This document shows positions 49,201 to 59,631 of a stretch of 64,000 nt of DNA, piece after piece. The notes below the pieces were generated by a model. The model did not search any database and was not told the origin of the DNA. It saw only the letters and a list, made by a program, of their open reading frames with translations. The stretch comes from Opisthorchis felineus. Lineage: Eukaryota; Platyhelminthes; Trematoda; Opisthorchiida; Opisthorchiidae. The stretch is from NCBI GenBank assembly GCA_004794785.1, contig SJOL01004668.1, positions 169,274-233,273 on the forward strand, in the 5' to 3' direction. The position numbers were made by a program, and so were the translations under genes. How positions within the stretch are numbered: position 1 is the stretch's first letter; every line of letters starts with the position of its first letter.

Positions 49201-52200
49201 GACCTCTCCTGGCTCGTTTCCACCCTTCGCGTGGTTGTGCGAAAAGAACCCTCCAAGGAAGTCGGTCGACTGGGATACGCAGCACGTGGCCAAGCCGGCG
49301 CAACCTATGGAGCGTGAACTAGGTTCGCTGACAAATCAGTTCGACGGATTACTGGTCGAGAAATTGAGTAAAACACTGAGATTTTCCGCAGGCTGCGTTT
49401 GCGAATTTTCCGTCGTCCTCACGTAAAGAATATAATTACGAAAAATAAAGGGACCAAGCCGTTGGGATACTGCGTTCACCAACAACTCGAAGTAGGAATA
49501 TGGGTTGCATTCACGATTGACAACACAAAAGCCTCTGAAGATTTAACCGTAATCAATGGTCGATGCGGTCAATATTCCTGGGTCCTAGAAGTAGTTGTTC
49601 CTTGCACATTCCTGGCTGTTCACATCCCCCTTCCGTATGTGGTTATGGCTATGGTCACGTATTTAGATAGCTCGTTTGGCGAACAAAGTTCCTTTCATCC
49701 AGAGCTAGAAAACGTCTGAGGGACTACAACACTCTAAAACCTTTACATACGGTTTCCTTGTGTTCTTGAGTCCCGGCGTCGTAAACTGTGATAACGACAT
49801 ACCCCAATCTCAACGCGTTCCAGTGATTGCACATTCCCGAAACTTGTGTCTTGCCCAAGGGCAAATATTGGTGTTGTGTAATTCTCATCCATCGCCTGTT
49901 GGTGTTCATTCACCTTAATCGGTGGTCAACCACAGCCTAGTCATAGTGTTATCGACATACGCAGGGCAATACGATCTGAGGTGACACGGTGGTCTGTGTA
50001 TGTAAAGGTTGAACACAGTTGTACATTGAGAAACGCAATTTGCCGGGAGATTCCTCCGGAAGCTCTGCTGATTATTACAGAGGAAAGAGCTGCATAGAAA
50101 ACCCACCCTTCAGGCGGTACCGGGAACCTCTAATTTTTGAGGCGAGCCTCTGCGACCTGCTTCAGTGAACGTCCATACCCTCTCCTCCATTTAATGTCCC
50201 GTGGACCATGTTAAACGAAGCATGTGATGCTTTTCTGGATTCCGTACGCAGCTGAATACTACATTGTTCTCATGATCTTGCGCACAGTAAGCAAGGGTCG
50301 CAGTAGTTTGGATTGAGCTCGAAATGACCAAGAGGTTCAGATGCGAAATTGGTGGTTCGAACTTGATTCTGGCTTTCCAGCAACTTCTGTCTGGCAGTAT
50401 TTCAGTTTTGGTGCTTCCCTCAAGTTGCACGGGGGTTACGTACCGGAAGGATGCAACAGGTGGACGACTGTTGTCATGTCAGTTATTCGGATTACGCCTA
50501 TGATTGTCTATAATATCCTTTCAAGGAACAGAAGCGAGCATCTGCTTTCGAAGAGTGGTTGGAAATTGCTGTTGACAGTGGTCACCAAGGGGTCTAAACG
50601 GCGGTCGCCCCGAACAATGGTGAGGCGGCCCCATGGATTTCCCGCAATGCAGCCGCCCATGCTCGAGGATTCAGTTAGGTCGGTGTCTACGATAAGCTGT
50701 TCTCGTTTCCAAAGACGTGTAACGTGAAAAGACTGAAGGTCCAGACATCTAAGTTAACCGTTGTATGTCGTCTTTTTAGCTGACCACGTTAAACCCTAAG
50801 CTTCACATGGATTTGGATCAAGTAACTTCCTCATCAACTGGCTGTTTGGCTGGTCTCTGGTATGACCACCGGAGAGAAGATAAAGATTATTGTTCAGCTG
50901 TAACACCCTTTCGGTGCCTAGGTGCCATGCCACATGAAGGAAGCATGAGGGATGGGATACTACCAGGTTTCCCAAGCCTAGACAGAAGTAAATTCGCGCT
51001 CTAACCACTGAGCCATCTCGCCAACAGCAGAAGTGATCAAACATGGGAAGAAGCTCGATAGGAACGTTTGTTTAAGGGGGCACATGCCTAGTCCTACCTA
51101 GTCTAAGGCAAAGTAGTGACCTAGCTGGTCAAGTACATAAACGTCAGCATGTTTGGAGACCCAAATACCTGGTGAAAACTGCACGGTTTCGTAATCCCCG
51201 GGTCTGATTCAGGTCGAAGGTGCCGTTAAAAAAGGAGTGACAGGGACATTCCCTGCTGGGAGGGGCATAAGGTTCACCATACGCCCGAACCAGGGCTTCA
51301 ATCGCAGAGTAACGGGATGGAATCAACTGACAGGACTGATCGGTGCTCCATTAAACAGCACGATAATCCATAAAGCGATACGGACAATCAAGACAAAATC
51401 GACACAGAAGTCGACAACGCGAGCGAAGGTAGGGTTCTGGAGCTTGAAGCAGTGTTCCGGCGTGTGGCGCAGAGCGAACATCGGGTCTGCATTCATCACT
51501 AAGTTGAAAGTCTCCTCGGTTCGTGCGTGAGTTTCTTCGTTGCAAGGCGACAATCGTCATATATTGACATATTCCGTCTTTTGGGAATTGTAGCAAAACT
51601 GAAGTGTCCCACTCAGATAGGAATACTTCAGCCTCCCTGATGGAACCGGAAGACTATGGAACAGTTTCAGCTGGAATCCCATCCTATCCCAGGGACACTG
51701 GATTTAGGGTTGGTGGTCCACAATCCCTTCTTTTGCTGCTGTTAAGGCGACGGCGTATAGCATAGCCGGTGTCACACACATGAACCAATCTAATCCGTTT
51801 GACAGATTGTCGGGAAATTGGCTGAAATGCTCCACCTAGCCGGATTACGTTCCGACTTGTGTAGCAGAGGATTCAGAGGGGGATAAATTCCACCCGATAC
51901 CCTGCGATGGGAAAAGAGGAGCTCCCGGAAACCACTCACATCTGAAGCTGTTTCTATGGTCGGTTGAAGAGCGGTTGCGACCGCTCAGCGTCGTGACCAA
52001 GTGTTTGGGTTAGTTTACCTGCAGTGCGCCCCCGGTTCGCGCAAGGTCATTGAGCGACAACTGTCCAGACGAGCTTTCTTTTGACCGAGCTGCTGCAAAA
52101 ATTGTGATACGAGGGCTTGATCATGTGCCGGTGTTCCCTTGCACACTATTAACCCATCGTTGCTATTTTTTTAAAGACTTTCGTAAACGTGCGTATTTGA

Positions 52201-55200
52201 TAACGGACCGGACTACCAATCGTTCTCTGACACTACCAGCGTAGAAAACTGTCGCTTCACTTGCACCAAAAGAAATGATCCCTCAGTAAGAATGAAATAG
52301 TCTGTATGCGATTGATGCTCTGTGATGGTGTCATCAATATGCATGAAGTGCTTCTTGACATTTTGGATTGTAAACTTAGGTAAAACACGAAATAGATCAG
52401 CGCACACAGTGCTGTGGTCTTTGGTGAACGCGATGCAATAAAAATTACACTAACATGAACTGGAGCATAGTGGGTATTTTCGAAGACACTCCGTCTCACC
52501 GGGTGGGAAACCACAATGATGACTCTCGTTGTTTTGAAGGACTCTAGTTTAAAAAACACAAGCTGACAGGTGGGTTGACGCTTGGTGGCATTGTAATCGT
52601 CACGACAACTCTGGGTGGTGTGGCGCTTACCTTCAGCTGCCCATTGAGAAATTGCCCCTCCCCAAGCTTCGATTTTCAGCTTACCACCAGAATATCCACA
52701 GCAGCAATGTGTATCAGGTATGCACAGTCTATTCACTTCACTGAAATACGCGAATGACTTCTGTGATGTCAATTTAGTCGCACGGTGAAACAGCGGAGTA
52801 CTACTAGCAAGACAACACTTGGAAAGAGACCAAACAGTGGCAAAAACGAAGCCTTCGATTGCTGGGCTTCGCTCTAGCCTGAGTTTGTATTGCATATTGC
52901 TGGAATCGGTCGTACAAGTGACCAGAAACTACAGCCACCAGTCCACTTGAGGCATAAGTCAAAGCTCCCCTTGCACCAGGTCTAATGTTGCGCGAAGTGT
53001 AAAGCGGCTACACGCTTGCAGATGGGGTCTTCGAATGTATTGGTGCAGCGTTAAAAGAGCTAACAAATGCTTGCGTCTTGATCTGATGTAGAAATTCTGG
53101 CGTTTTCATCAAGCTCGAACACGTCCGCATATGTCAAAGAGAACCAACAACGTGACAGTATCACACAAATCATCACTGATACCATCGCCGACAACAACAC
53201 CAGTGTAACGCAGTGAAGTCGACGGGTGTGTTCCGATCCAACTTACCGTCAATTCATAGGTGGTTAACTATCTCAAATAGCCTAGTTTTTGGTGGCAACT
53301 GACCTAGCAAATGAACAATCGGGAATTAAACTTCAATAGCATTCCGTGGCCGTGTAAGCAGTTGGCTAACGCCCGAATTTCGGCATTTAGGACATGGATG
53401 AAAACAGGATTTATGACTTACCTGAGGTGTCCAGTCGCCGCCCTTCGAGTCGTCGCTTACGTTCCTGTACGAAAGCCGCAATTTCATCTAGTTCTCCTAT
53501 GCTTAATATCCGCGAGTCGGCTAACATCCGGAGAAGGGTAACCATATTTCGGCTAGGGGCAAGAAAAGTGTGGTCTTCAGGATCAGCCATAGGGGTTGGC
53601 TCCGAGGATAGGGGGACCATTGCGGGCGCTTCATTCTCTGTTGCCAGATAGGTATCATACTCTTTCTGCAACAGAAGCATTGCATCGTCAAGCGGCATGT
53701 TGCGGTGTTCTGGAAGAAATGTCACACACATGGGTTATTAAATGATAAACAGTCCATGGGGAAAGCGACCAGGAATAGTAGTAATAATCGTTCAGCTGTA
53801 ACATCCTTTCGGTGCCTAGCAGCCATGCACCCAAAGAGAGCACGAGGGCTGAGACAATGGCAGGTTGCCCAAGCCTAGACCGGGACAGGCGAGATGCCGG
53901 GGTTGAAAGCGAACGGACCTTCCTGTCACTGAGCTCTATCGAGCTCACGGGTAATTAGGAAGATTACTGGCCCCATTTACTAAGAGGACGCAACGAGGCT
54001 GCAAAAACCACCATGAGCAACAGGATAGATTAAATTTGAAGTCCACCTTCAAGAGACAAGAGCTATAGTAAAGATAAGATATTGGGAGGAAAGGGTCAAA
54101 GCCCTGTGTTTTCATCTGCAGTCGGATAAGCGATAAGTAGAGAAAAAGCTTTTACGTTTCCCCGAAGTCAAATAATTTCCAAAAAGAGGCTTCCGGAATT
54201 CTAAAGATGTATAAAGCGCAAAACTTTTTACGGAAGGTAAGATAAGTCACAAGATCAAGATCATCGCAGTTTATGAGGACTGAATACTTTCTCCGAATTA
54301 AAAAGTCGTTGCACAGACTAGCACCTGCTTTTCAATGAACTCCAGTACTCACCAATCCAGCAACTATGGTACCGAAACCTTGGTGATCAGAAACCTGAGA
54401 ATGTTTCCGACCCCCAACCGACAGATGCAACAACTCGCAACCATAAAATGACATGAACCACAACCTTGTACACACGTCTGGTGGTGTGCTCTAACGATAC
54501 TACGACCAGCACCAACTGGAGGACACGACTTAGTCGCAACAGGATATCTAATGGCACTTACATGTGGTCAATAAGATAGGACTGCTTACCTTGCTGGGTT
54601 GGCACATACAGAATACGCAGAGTACATGAGCCATGCGTCCAGTTAGTTGTCGTACAAATGATGGCGAAAGGAACACGATCTCTAGTAAGGTCAGCTAGAC
54701 AGGGTGTCAAGTGATCCGCCGAGAGAAGAACGACGATGTGCGTTCGCAGAGAGCTAGGATCGCGGTTTTCCGGTATCCGGATTCCCGTAGAGACGCGTTT
54801 TTCAATCGTCTCTGCGTAGGGTACGAGGTCATGTTGAACAGCGACAATAGCAACTGTGTAGGGTGGTGGTGTCCGAGCGGTAGTTGCAGTGGAGCTAAGG
54901 GCTTTTGGTGCGGCGGCAGCTGAACCGTTGACAGGCCTGTTGTAAACGGCCGAGAATAAAAAAGTTGTCAGTGTTGACCATGAGAGTAAGGCATGCAACT
55001 TGACATTTGACCTAAAAGTAGGAGAATCCGGTAAAAACGCTGATCCCCGAAACTGTCGGTCTGAAAACCTGGCTGACTCAGGTATACCAGAATCAACTAA
55101 AGCATATAGGCATTTTACTACGTAATCAGTTTTCTGGTATTTCTAGGGAGCAGCACGTCCCTGGCGATCGCGCACTCTCTTGATGAGAACACGAACTTAA

Positions 55201-55996
55201 CTCCACCTCTGGTTCCTAATCAGAACTGAACAAACATGTGAAGGAGTATCACCTACCCAGTAGGATCACCTCCAGCGACTTCTGACAGCCAGTTCAAGGG
55301 ATGTACGTGTCGGCGATCGCCACGCTGACCTCTGAAACAACAATGTACAGCGAATGAGCTACCATAAGTCGTTCAATTTGTGGCAATATGGAATAAGCAG
55401 ATTAATACCTACTTATCCAACAGCTTCAAACAAAACGAGTGACTTCGGTAGCATTGAGACGACCAAGAAACTAGAGGTTAGTCGCTAAGCACGACCACAA
55501 GGTTGTAGTGATGATAAAACCTCTTAAGCAAGCAGGAGAAAGGGGGTAATTGTACGAGTGGGGAACTACTGTCGTGCAGTTGTGGCAAAAGTGAGCTGTC
55601 ATGAGACTCACAAGGGGCTACGCGAACGCTTGCGTGGAGATAAGTCTTCACGTCGTCGGCGCCGATCGTAAGAGGACCCATCATGGTATCGACCACGGGG
55701 AGATACGTCCCGTTCGCGAGTTCGCCCACGATCCCTTTCCCGTGCACGGTCCCTATCCGAATCTCGATCTCTATCGCGATCGCGCGAGCCTGGTGGTTGG
55801 AACCGTCTTCCGCCAGCCAGATACCGGTCAACCGGGGGCCCGGATCGACGAAGTGAACTCAACGTCGACGGTTCAACATGCTTGACAGAAACTATTGAAC
55901 CAAAAAACTGTGCTCCATCTTCACACTGAACTGCCCCAGCGGCCTCAAGATCCGAGTCGAATTGCACAAGTAGGCAGTCCTTGTAGATGAGAATTT
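46288..55996 (-). CDS. NCOA5: nuclear receptor coactivator 5 (NCOA5) orthologue, four exons, 5' end missing
   Basis: Exons, 5' to 3' on the - strand: 55996-55612, 54936-54590, 53709-53422 and 47348-46288 (TAA). All junctions have AG/GT ends and keep frame (lengths 385, 347, 288, 1061), giving about 692 residues. Exon 1 here ends an RRM-like domain (ILIYKDCLLVQFDSD, FGSIVSVKHVE) and an RD/RE-rich tract (RDRDRDRDSDRD). Exons 2-3 hold the anticodon-binding-like core (YTVAIVAVQHDL, VPFAIICTTT, SCTLRIL, QEHRNMPLDDAMLLL), a segment closely matching NCOA5. MVTLLRMLADSRILS lies where vertebrate NCOA5 has its LxxLL box. The last exon has DLKSRILNML, NPVVQQAIDTLMML, a GRKRGKRGGGAGRGG stretch and a Tyr/Pro-rich end. 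A 6-kb intron (47349-53421) is full of SINE and RTE pieces. Nuclear coregulator or RNA-associated role by family. Confidence 0.87.
47349..48530. other. NCOA5 intron, 3' part
   Basis: Intron sequence without recognisable repeats or exons. Confidence 0.4.
48535..48715 (-). mobile_element. SINE family B, diverged copy
   Basis: Shared blocks are CATCCTTTCGGTGCCTGGCT, GCCATGCTACCCGG, AAGTTGCCCAAGCCTAGACA and CTGTCATCCTGTCACTGAG (as at 53930). The B box is not intact. Confidence 0.68.
48823..49330 (-). pseudogene. RTE family 2 3' fragment with TGA-repeat tail
   Basis: The - strand reads RRLGHVLRIPVDRLPWRVLF, PREGWKRARRGQAMIWQRSI and ITSKLSCADHCRLPG (49303-49121), the C terminus of the RTE protein. 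A 3' UTR follows and a (ATG)n tail (48823-48842). The 5' truncation and microsatellite tail are as expected for this clade. It lies in the large NCOA5 intron, same orientation as the gene. Confidence 0.8.
49340..50310. other. NCOA5 intron, nothing recognised
   Basis: Short frames only. Confidence 0.35.
50312..50440 (+). mobile_element. SINE family B, diverged copy in opposite orientation
   Basis: A TTCGAACTTGA B-box-like site (about 50357) is followed by CTGGCAGTATTTCAG and GTGCTTCCCTCAA, the complement of the GGAAGCAC and ATACTGCCAG blocks of the other family B copies. It is the only copy seen on the + strand. Confidence 0.55.
50880..51025 (-). mobile_element. SINE family B copy lacking the B box
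   Basis: CGAGATGGCTCAGTGGTTAG (head), then AAATTCGCGCT complement and the body with CCATGCCACATGAAGGAAGC. The segment between CCTAGACAG and AAGTAAATTCG is deleted, removing the B box, so it cannot use its own Pol III promoter. Confidence 0.8.
51030..53420. other. NCOA5 intron, 5' part
   Basis: A 212-codon open frame on the - strand (52895-52257) has no recognisable domain and no splice context; frames of this length can occur by chance in 64 kb. Nothing else is recognised. Confidence 0.35.
53780..53955 (-). mobile_element. SINE family B copy
   Basis: ATCGTTCAGCTGTAACATCC, TTTCGGTGCCTAGCAGCCAT, GGTTGCCCAAGCCTAGAC and GAACGGACCTTCCTGTCAC are present. The tRNA-like head is truncated or replaced (ends CTGAGCTCTATCGAGC). 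It lies in the intron between exons 53709 and 54590. Confidence 0.78.
53956..54589. other. NCOA5 intron
   Basis: Nothing recognised. Confidence 0.4.
54937..55611. other. NCOA5 intron
   Basis: The donor GTGAGT at 55611-55606 and the acceptor TTTACAACAG ending at 54937 bound it. No repeats are recognised inside. Confidence 0.5.
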
Positions 55997-57631
55997 CTGC
56001 AAGACGGGCAATTAAAATAGCGAAATAGATTAAGAATGAGTCTAAATGCACCCATCAATATTAACGGTAAAAAGAACCTCAACTGCTGTCTGACGGCTGT
56101 GCATACGAATACCATAAATATCATCTAATAAGTGCAGAAGTGTGAGCTGAATACAAAAAAGTCAGCGCATGGAAGGCGACCTAGAGTAAAACACTCCAAG
56201 TTGTGATTGAAATAATTTAATTCGCAACCCAATTCTCATAAGTTACATCCCACTGAATGACAGCATGAGAACCATAGACCACTCACAGCAGTCCCTCATA
56301 CCGACCTCCATCCATTAAGATAGGACCCCGTGAGGATCAGTTTAGAACGGCCTCCAAATACCTAATAAAGATGCCCCTCAGGTGTTTTCCAGGGGAAGCT
56401 ATACTTTCGCCAAAGACCAGGATACGAAATTCGCACAGTGGGTTATCTTGAATAGAACAGCTAGTTTTAGAAATGACGGACTGAGTGGCCTTCAATGGAC
56501 CGCCTTTTAAGACCAATCAAAACCACTTACTTCCGAGGGGTGCCCAGTAGCTGGATGAACGATGGTCTTTATGCGCACTACTTTGGTTGGGGAAAAAATC
56601 GTTCAGCTGTAGCACCCTTTCGGTGCCTAGCTGCCATGCCACCAGAAGGAAGCACGAGGTCTGGGATATTGCCAGGTTGCCCAAGCCTACATAGGGGAAG
56701 TCGAGAGGCGGAGGTCGGGTTCGAACCACGGACCTTCCGGTCAGTAGATTCGCGCTCCAACCACTTCAGCCATCTTGGGAGCCGTACAATGGCACATTTA
56801 AGAGATGACGTTACTTCTGGTAGAAGTGGCAATTCTACAGATTTTCGTTTCGAAAAGAGTGATTTGCAGAATTGCAGTGTGAACCAGTCAACTGCAAGCA
56901 CGTACCTGGAGTAGCTTGATTCCCGCTGCCATAGATTCGTTCCCATGTCGAAAAAAAAGCAGTCACGCGTCAGAGATGAGGACTCGCCTAATTTGAAGAG
57001 GCCGAATGGTCGTTGTTTTCACATTCACGAGTCAGAAAAGCTGCACATTGCGTGCACCAGCCACATCCACAAATGCCACTAGCTGTTAATGTGCCTCATC
57101 ATTGAGTCCTCACCTAGAAATGCAGTTAACAGGGTGAATGAGTTTACACAACAAGACCATCATTCCTTGTTGCCAGTTAGTCGACCGACTGTGTGGGATC
57201 GATAAGCTGAATCTTCTGCAAAAGCCGGACAATTATATTTGCAACTTCACGCACGCGGCACCAGGAGTTGCGCCCGAACAAACCCACTGTAAGAACCATA
57301 CAACGGTATGCATCTATATTCGCCGGCGCGGCAAAGTGCTGTACGAGATTCAAGTTGGCCCAGCCAAGTGGATCCGACACAAACCAAATCCGGCCGACGG
57401 ATACGCAGATCCTGCCCACAGGACCCAGTGAGTTGAGTTCAGAGATGCTTCTTGACAGTTTTGATCTCCGCAACATCCCAGAAAATCAATCAGCTGCGTC
57501 GTTGGAGGCCCAGTCCGAACACGCAGTAGGACCGCGGCACTGAACAGACACCATCTGTAAGCCAGTGAGGCCACTGAAAGTAAACCCTCGGCTTCGAAGC
57601 TACGTCAACAAACTTCAAGGGGAAGGTGCTA
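55997..57631. other. upstream intron or 5' region of NCOA5
   Basis: The exon at 55996 starts after TTGCCCGTCTTGCAG, so an earlier exon must exist. Donor-like sites (for example CCAG|GTACGT on the - strand near 56908) were examined, but none gives a convincing RRM start in phase. A SINE lies at 56590-56785. Confidence 0.4.
56590..56785 (-). mobile_element. SINE family B, nearly full-length copy
   Basis: The head GATGGCTGAAGTGGTTGGAG, the B box GGTTCGAACCCG and the body GCCATGCCACCAGAAGGAAG run to a T-rich tail. The 139-codon + strand frame across it is a by-product of the repeat. Confidence 0.85.
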
Positions 57632-58003
57632 GGCGGAATTTCACACCGATACCGCTTTACCACTCGCAGTTAGGCGCTGCTATGGCCGAGAAGCCTATCC
57701 CGCACAAGGTTGGCCAAAAGTTCGGGCCGCTTGCTGGTCCGGCATCAAGGCGAGCTCTGATTGGTTGAAGTCTGGACCCAGAAGCCAATCATAACCCAGT
57801 ATTCGCCGAATGCCGGTTGCTATAGGCGTCAGAATTTCCAGAATGTTGTCGCGGCGTACACTTTATAGACGACGCGCTGCACAGTGTTTGTGACCTAGTT
57901 TTGGTCGTTAATATACGTTATGCACCTTTGATGGTTGTTTTTGACGGGAACGCTAGCTTGGGAGGTTCAGACTAAGAACTACGCTGGAGAAAATACTATT
58001 ACG
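57632..58003 (+). repeat. interspersed ~350-bp repeat, family R, copy 3
   Basis: TAGGCGGAATTTCACACC through GGAGAAAATACTATTA matches copy 2 (26475-26853) in order and orientation. It carries GAGCTCTGATTGGTTG and a second inverted CCAAT site, as in the other copies. Confidence 0.8.
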
Positions 58004-58329
58004 AGATTACGAACTCCGATCACGGTATTGTGCGGGCGCAAGTAGCGATTTGCTTCTCCTCAGGAACACATTGAATTCTGAAAAGCCACTCAGCTCATCA
58101 CTTGCAATGCATCTTTGTAGCTCAATAGTACCGAGTTGTGTTGCCTAAAAAGCTTCCAGAAGTCGACTGGTACGAAATTGTGATGGTTATTTGGACGACT
58201 ACTGCAGAAAGGTGAAAGCCACGATCGGATTTTTTGGGACCGCCTAGCCAAAATCGCTCGGGCTCCCCAATGAACAGTGAGTCTTGTCACGATCAGCAGC
58301 TCCGATTGAAACCAGAGAAACTATACAAG

Positions 58330-59630
58330 CAACAAACGACTATGATGGGGAGCCAGATCCCTTAAACACGGAATGGTGAAAAGCCTAGGGATAGACAAAG
58401 CACTGGTGGATCGCAAAAGCTAGAGAAATGCATAAAGCTCTTGCATCAGGGTACACTGAGACCATACTCTGGCTAGTCGGACTGAGTGGTCCGAAGAGGG
58501 TGGATGCTAGTGGAACTGTTTCCGAAGACGGTGAGATCTTGATTCATTCACAGAAACGTCATCTCGAACGATGGGCTGAACACTTTGAAGAACAGTTAAG
58601 CTGGCCCCATCAACTCAACCTCTGAAAGGGCCGAATAAACCCGACTGAAACGCCGACATCAGTTTGCCATCGACAACGGAGGTCCAGCGTACAGTCTCAT
58701 TGCTTCAGCACAACAAAGCGACTGGTCCTGACGGTTTGCATCCTGAGCTCTTCAGAGGTGGCGAGTCCATCGTAGCTAACCTGACCATCCTACTCCAAAA
58801 TATCTGGAATGGGGATAAAATGCCGAGAAAATGTGGCGCTTCGAAGATGATTCCTATATTCAGAAACAGTGCAAGATCACTGTATGAAAACCACCGGGGA
58901 ATCAGACTAGCGGCCATAGCTTCCAAGGCATCCTTTAATATCATCCCACGAAGGTTCGTCCACCATCGCAAGTGAGATTTGCAAGAATCAAGCTGGGTTC
59001 GCCCTGGCCAGGGTTGCATCGATCATACCTTCACTGCGACAAGTGCTGGAACTGCGCCACTCCCTTCGACCACCAACAATGATCATTTTTCTATATCTCA
59101 GATCCACTTTTGACTCCGTTGATTCTCTGGCAGTATCTGGCGATGAAGGGTATCCCCTATGAATTCCTATCTCCCAAAAGCGTTCTGCAGCCTCCACGCC
59201 TGAACGCTTACATGTCTACGGCAAATTCTTTCCTGAGCTCACCTTATCCAGTGGTGTCAAGCAAAGTTATCCTGTATCGTCATTTTTTTTAACTTCGTAA
59301 TAGGCATGCGGTTTGAGTCTTCCTTACCGGTATCTAACAGTTCAGGGATATGAATAATCCCGGGGCGTTCGCTAACAGACATTGAGTAAGCCGAAGGTAT
59401 CGATATCCTTGGATCACATCCTTGAGGAAAGTATACTATTTTAAATATCTAAATGGTTCTGCTGCACAGTTTGGTATGGGCTTCGCACCTGTGAAGTTTA
59501 AAAGGCCACTGCAAGATTGGGAGGGATAGAACCCAATCCTCACGCTTACAAGTGACCCGAACGACGTGGTAGATGTTAGTTCGCTGTACAGTCGCGTAAG
59601 TCCTGGCGGACTGCCGTACAACCCAGTCAG
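58330..59630 (+). pseudogene. RTE family 2 relic, linker to catalytic region
   Basis: In order on the + strand: RWAEHFEEQLSWPHQL (58580-58615); KATGPDGLHPELFRGGES (58710-58770); YENHRGIRLAAIASKAS (58885-58935); then shifted frames QAGFALA, TFDSVDSL (59105), SGVKQSYPVS (59255), NFVIGMRFE (59295), and FGMGFAPVKF (about 59470) with NPILTLTSDPNDVVD. The order fits an RTE reverse transcriptase. Many shifts, and the palm Asp residues are lost. It is cut by the insertion of the family 1 element at 59632. Confidence 0.8.
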
Positions 59631-59631
59631 C

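Noticed and set aside
50341..50727. 128-codon + strand open frame
   Set aside because: The first third is a SINE family B copy; the rest matches no family I know.
52257..52895. 212-codon - strand open frame in the NCOA5 intron
   Set aside because: No recognisable domain, no splice context; a frame of about this length is not unlikely by chance in six frames of 64 kb.
56495..56914. 139-codon + strand open frame
   Set aside because: Most of it is the antisense of a SINE family B copy; such frames are common false gene models.
56800..56950. Candidate first exon of NCOA5 on the - strand ending at CCAG|GTACGT
   Set aside because: In the phase needed to join 55996 the peptide does not resemble an RRM beginning.
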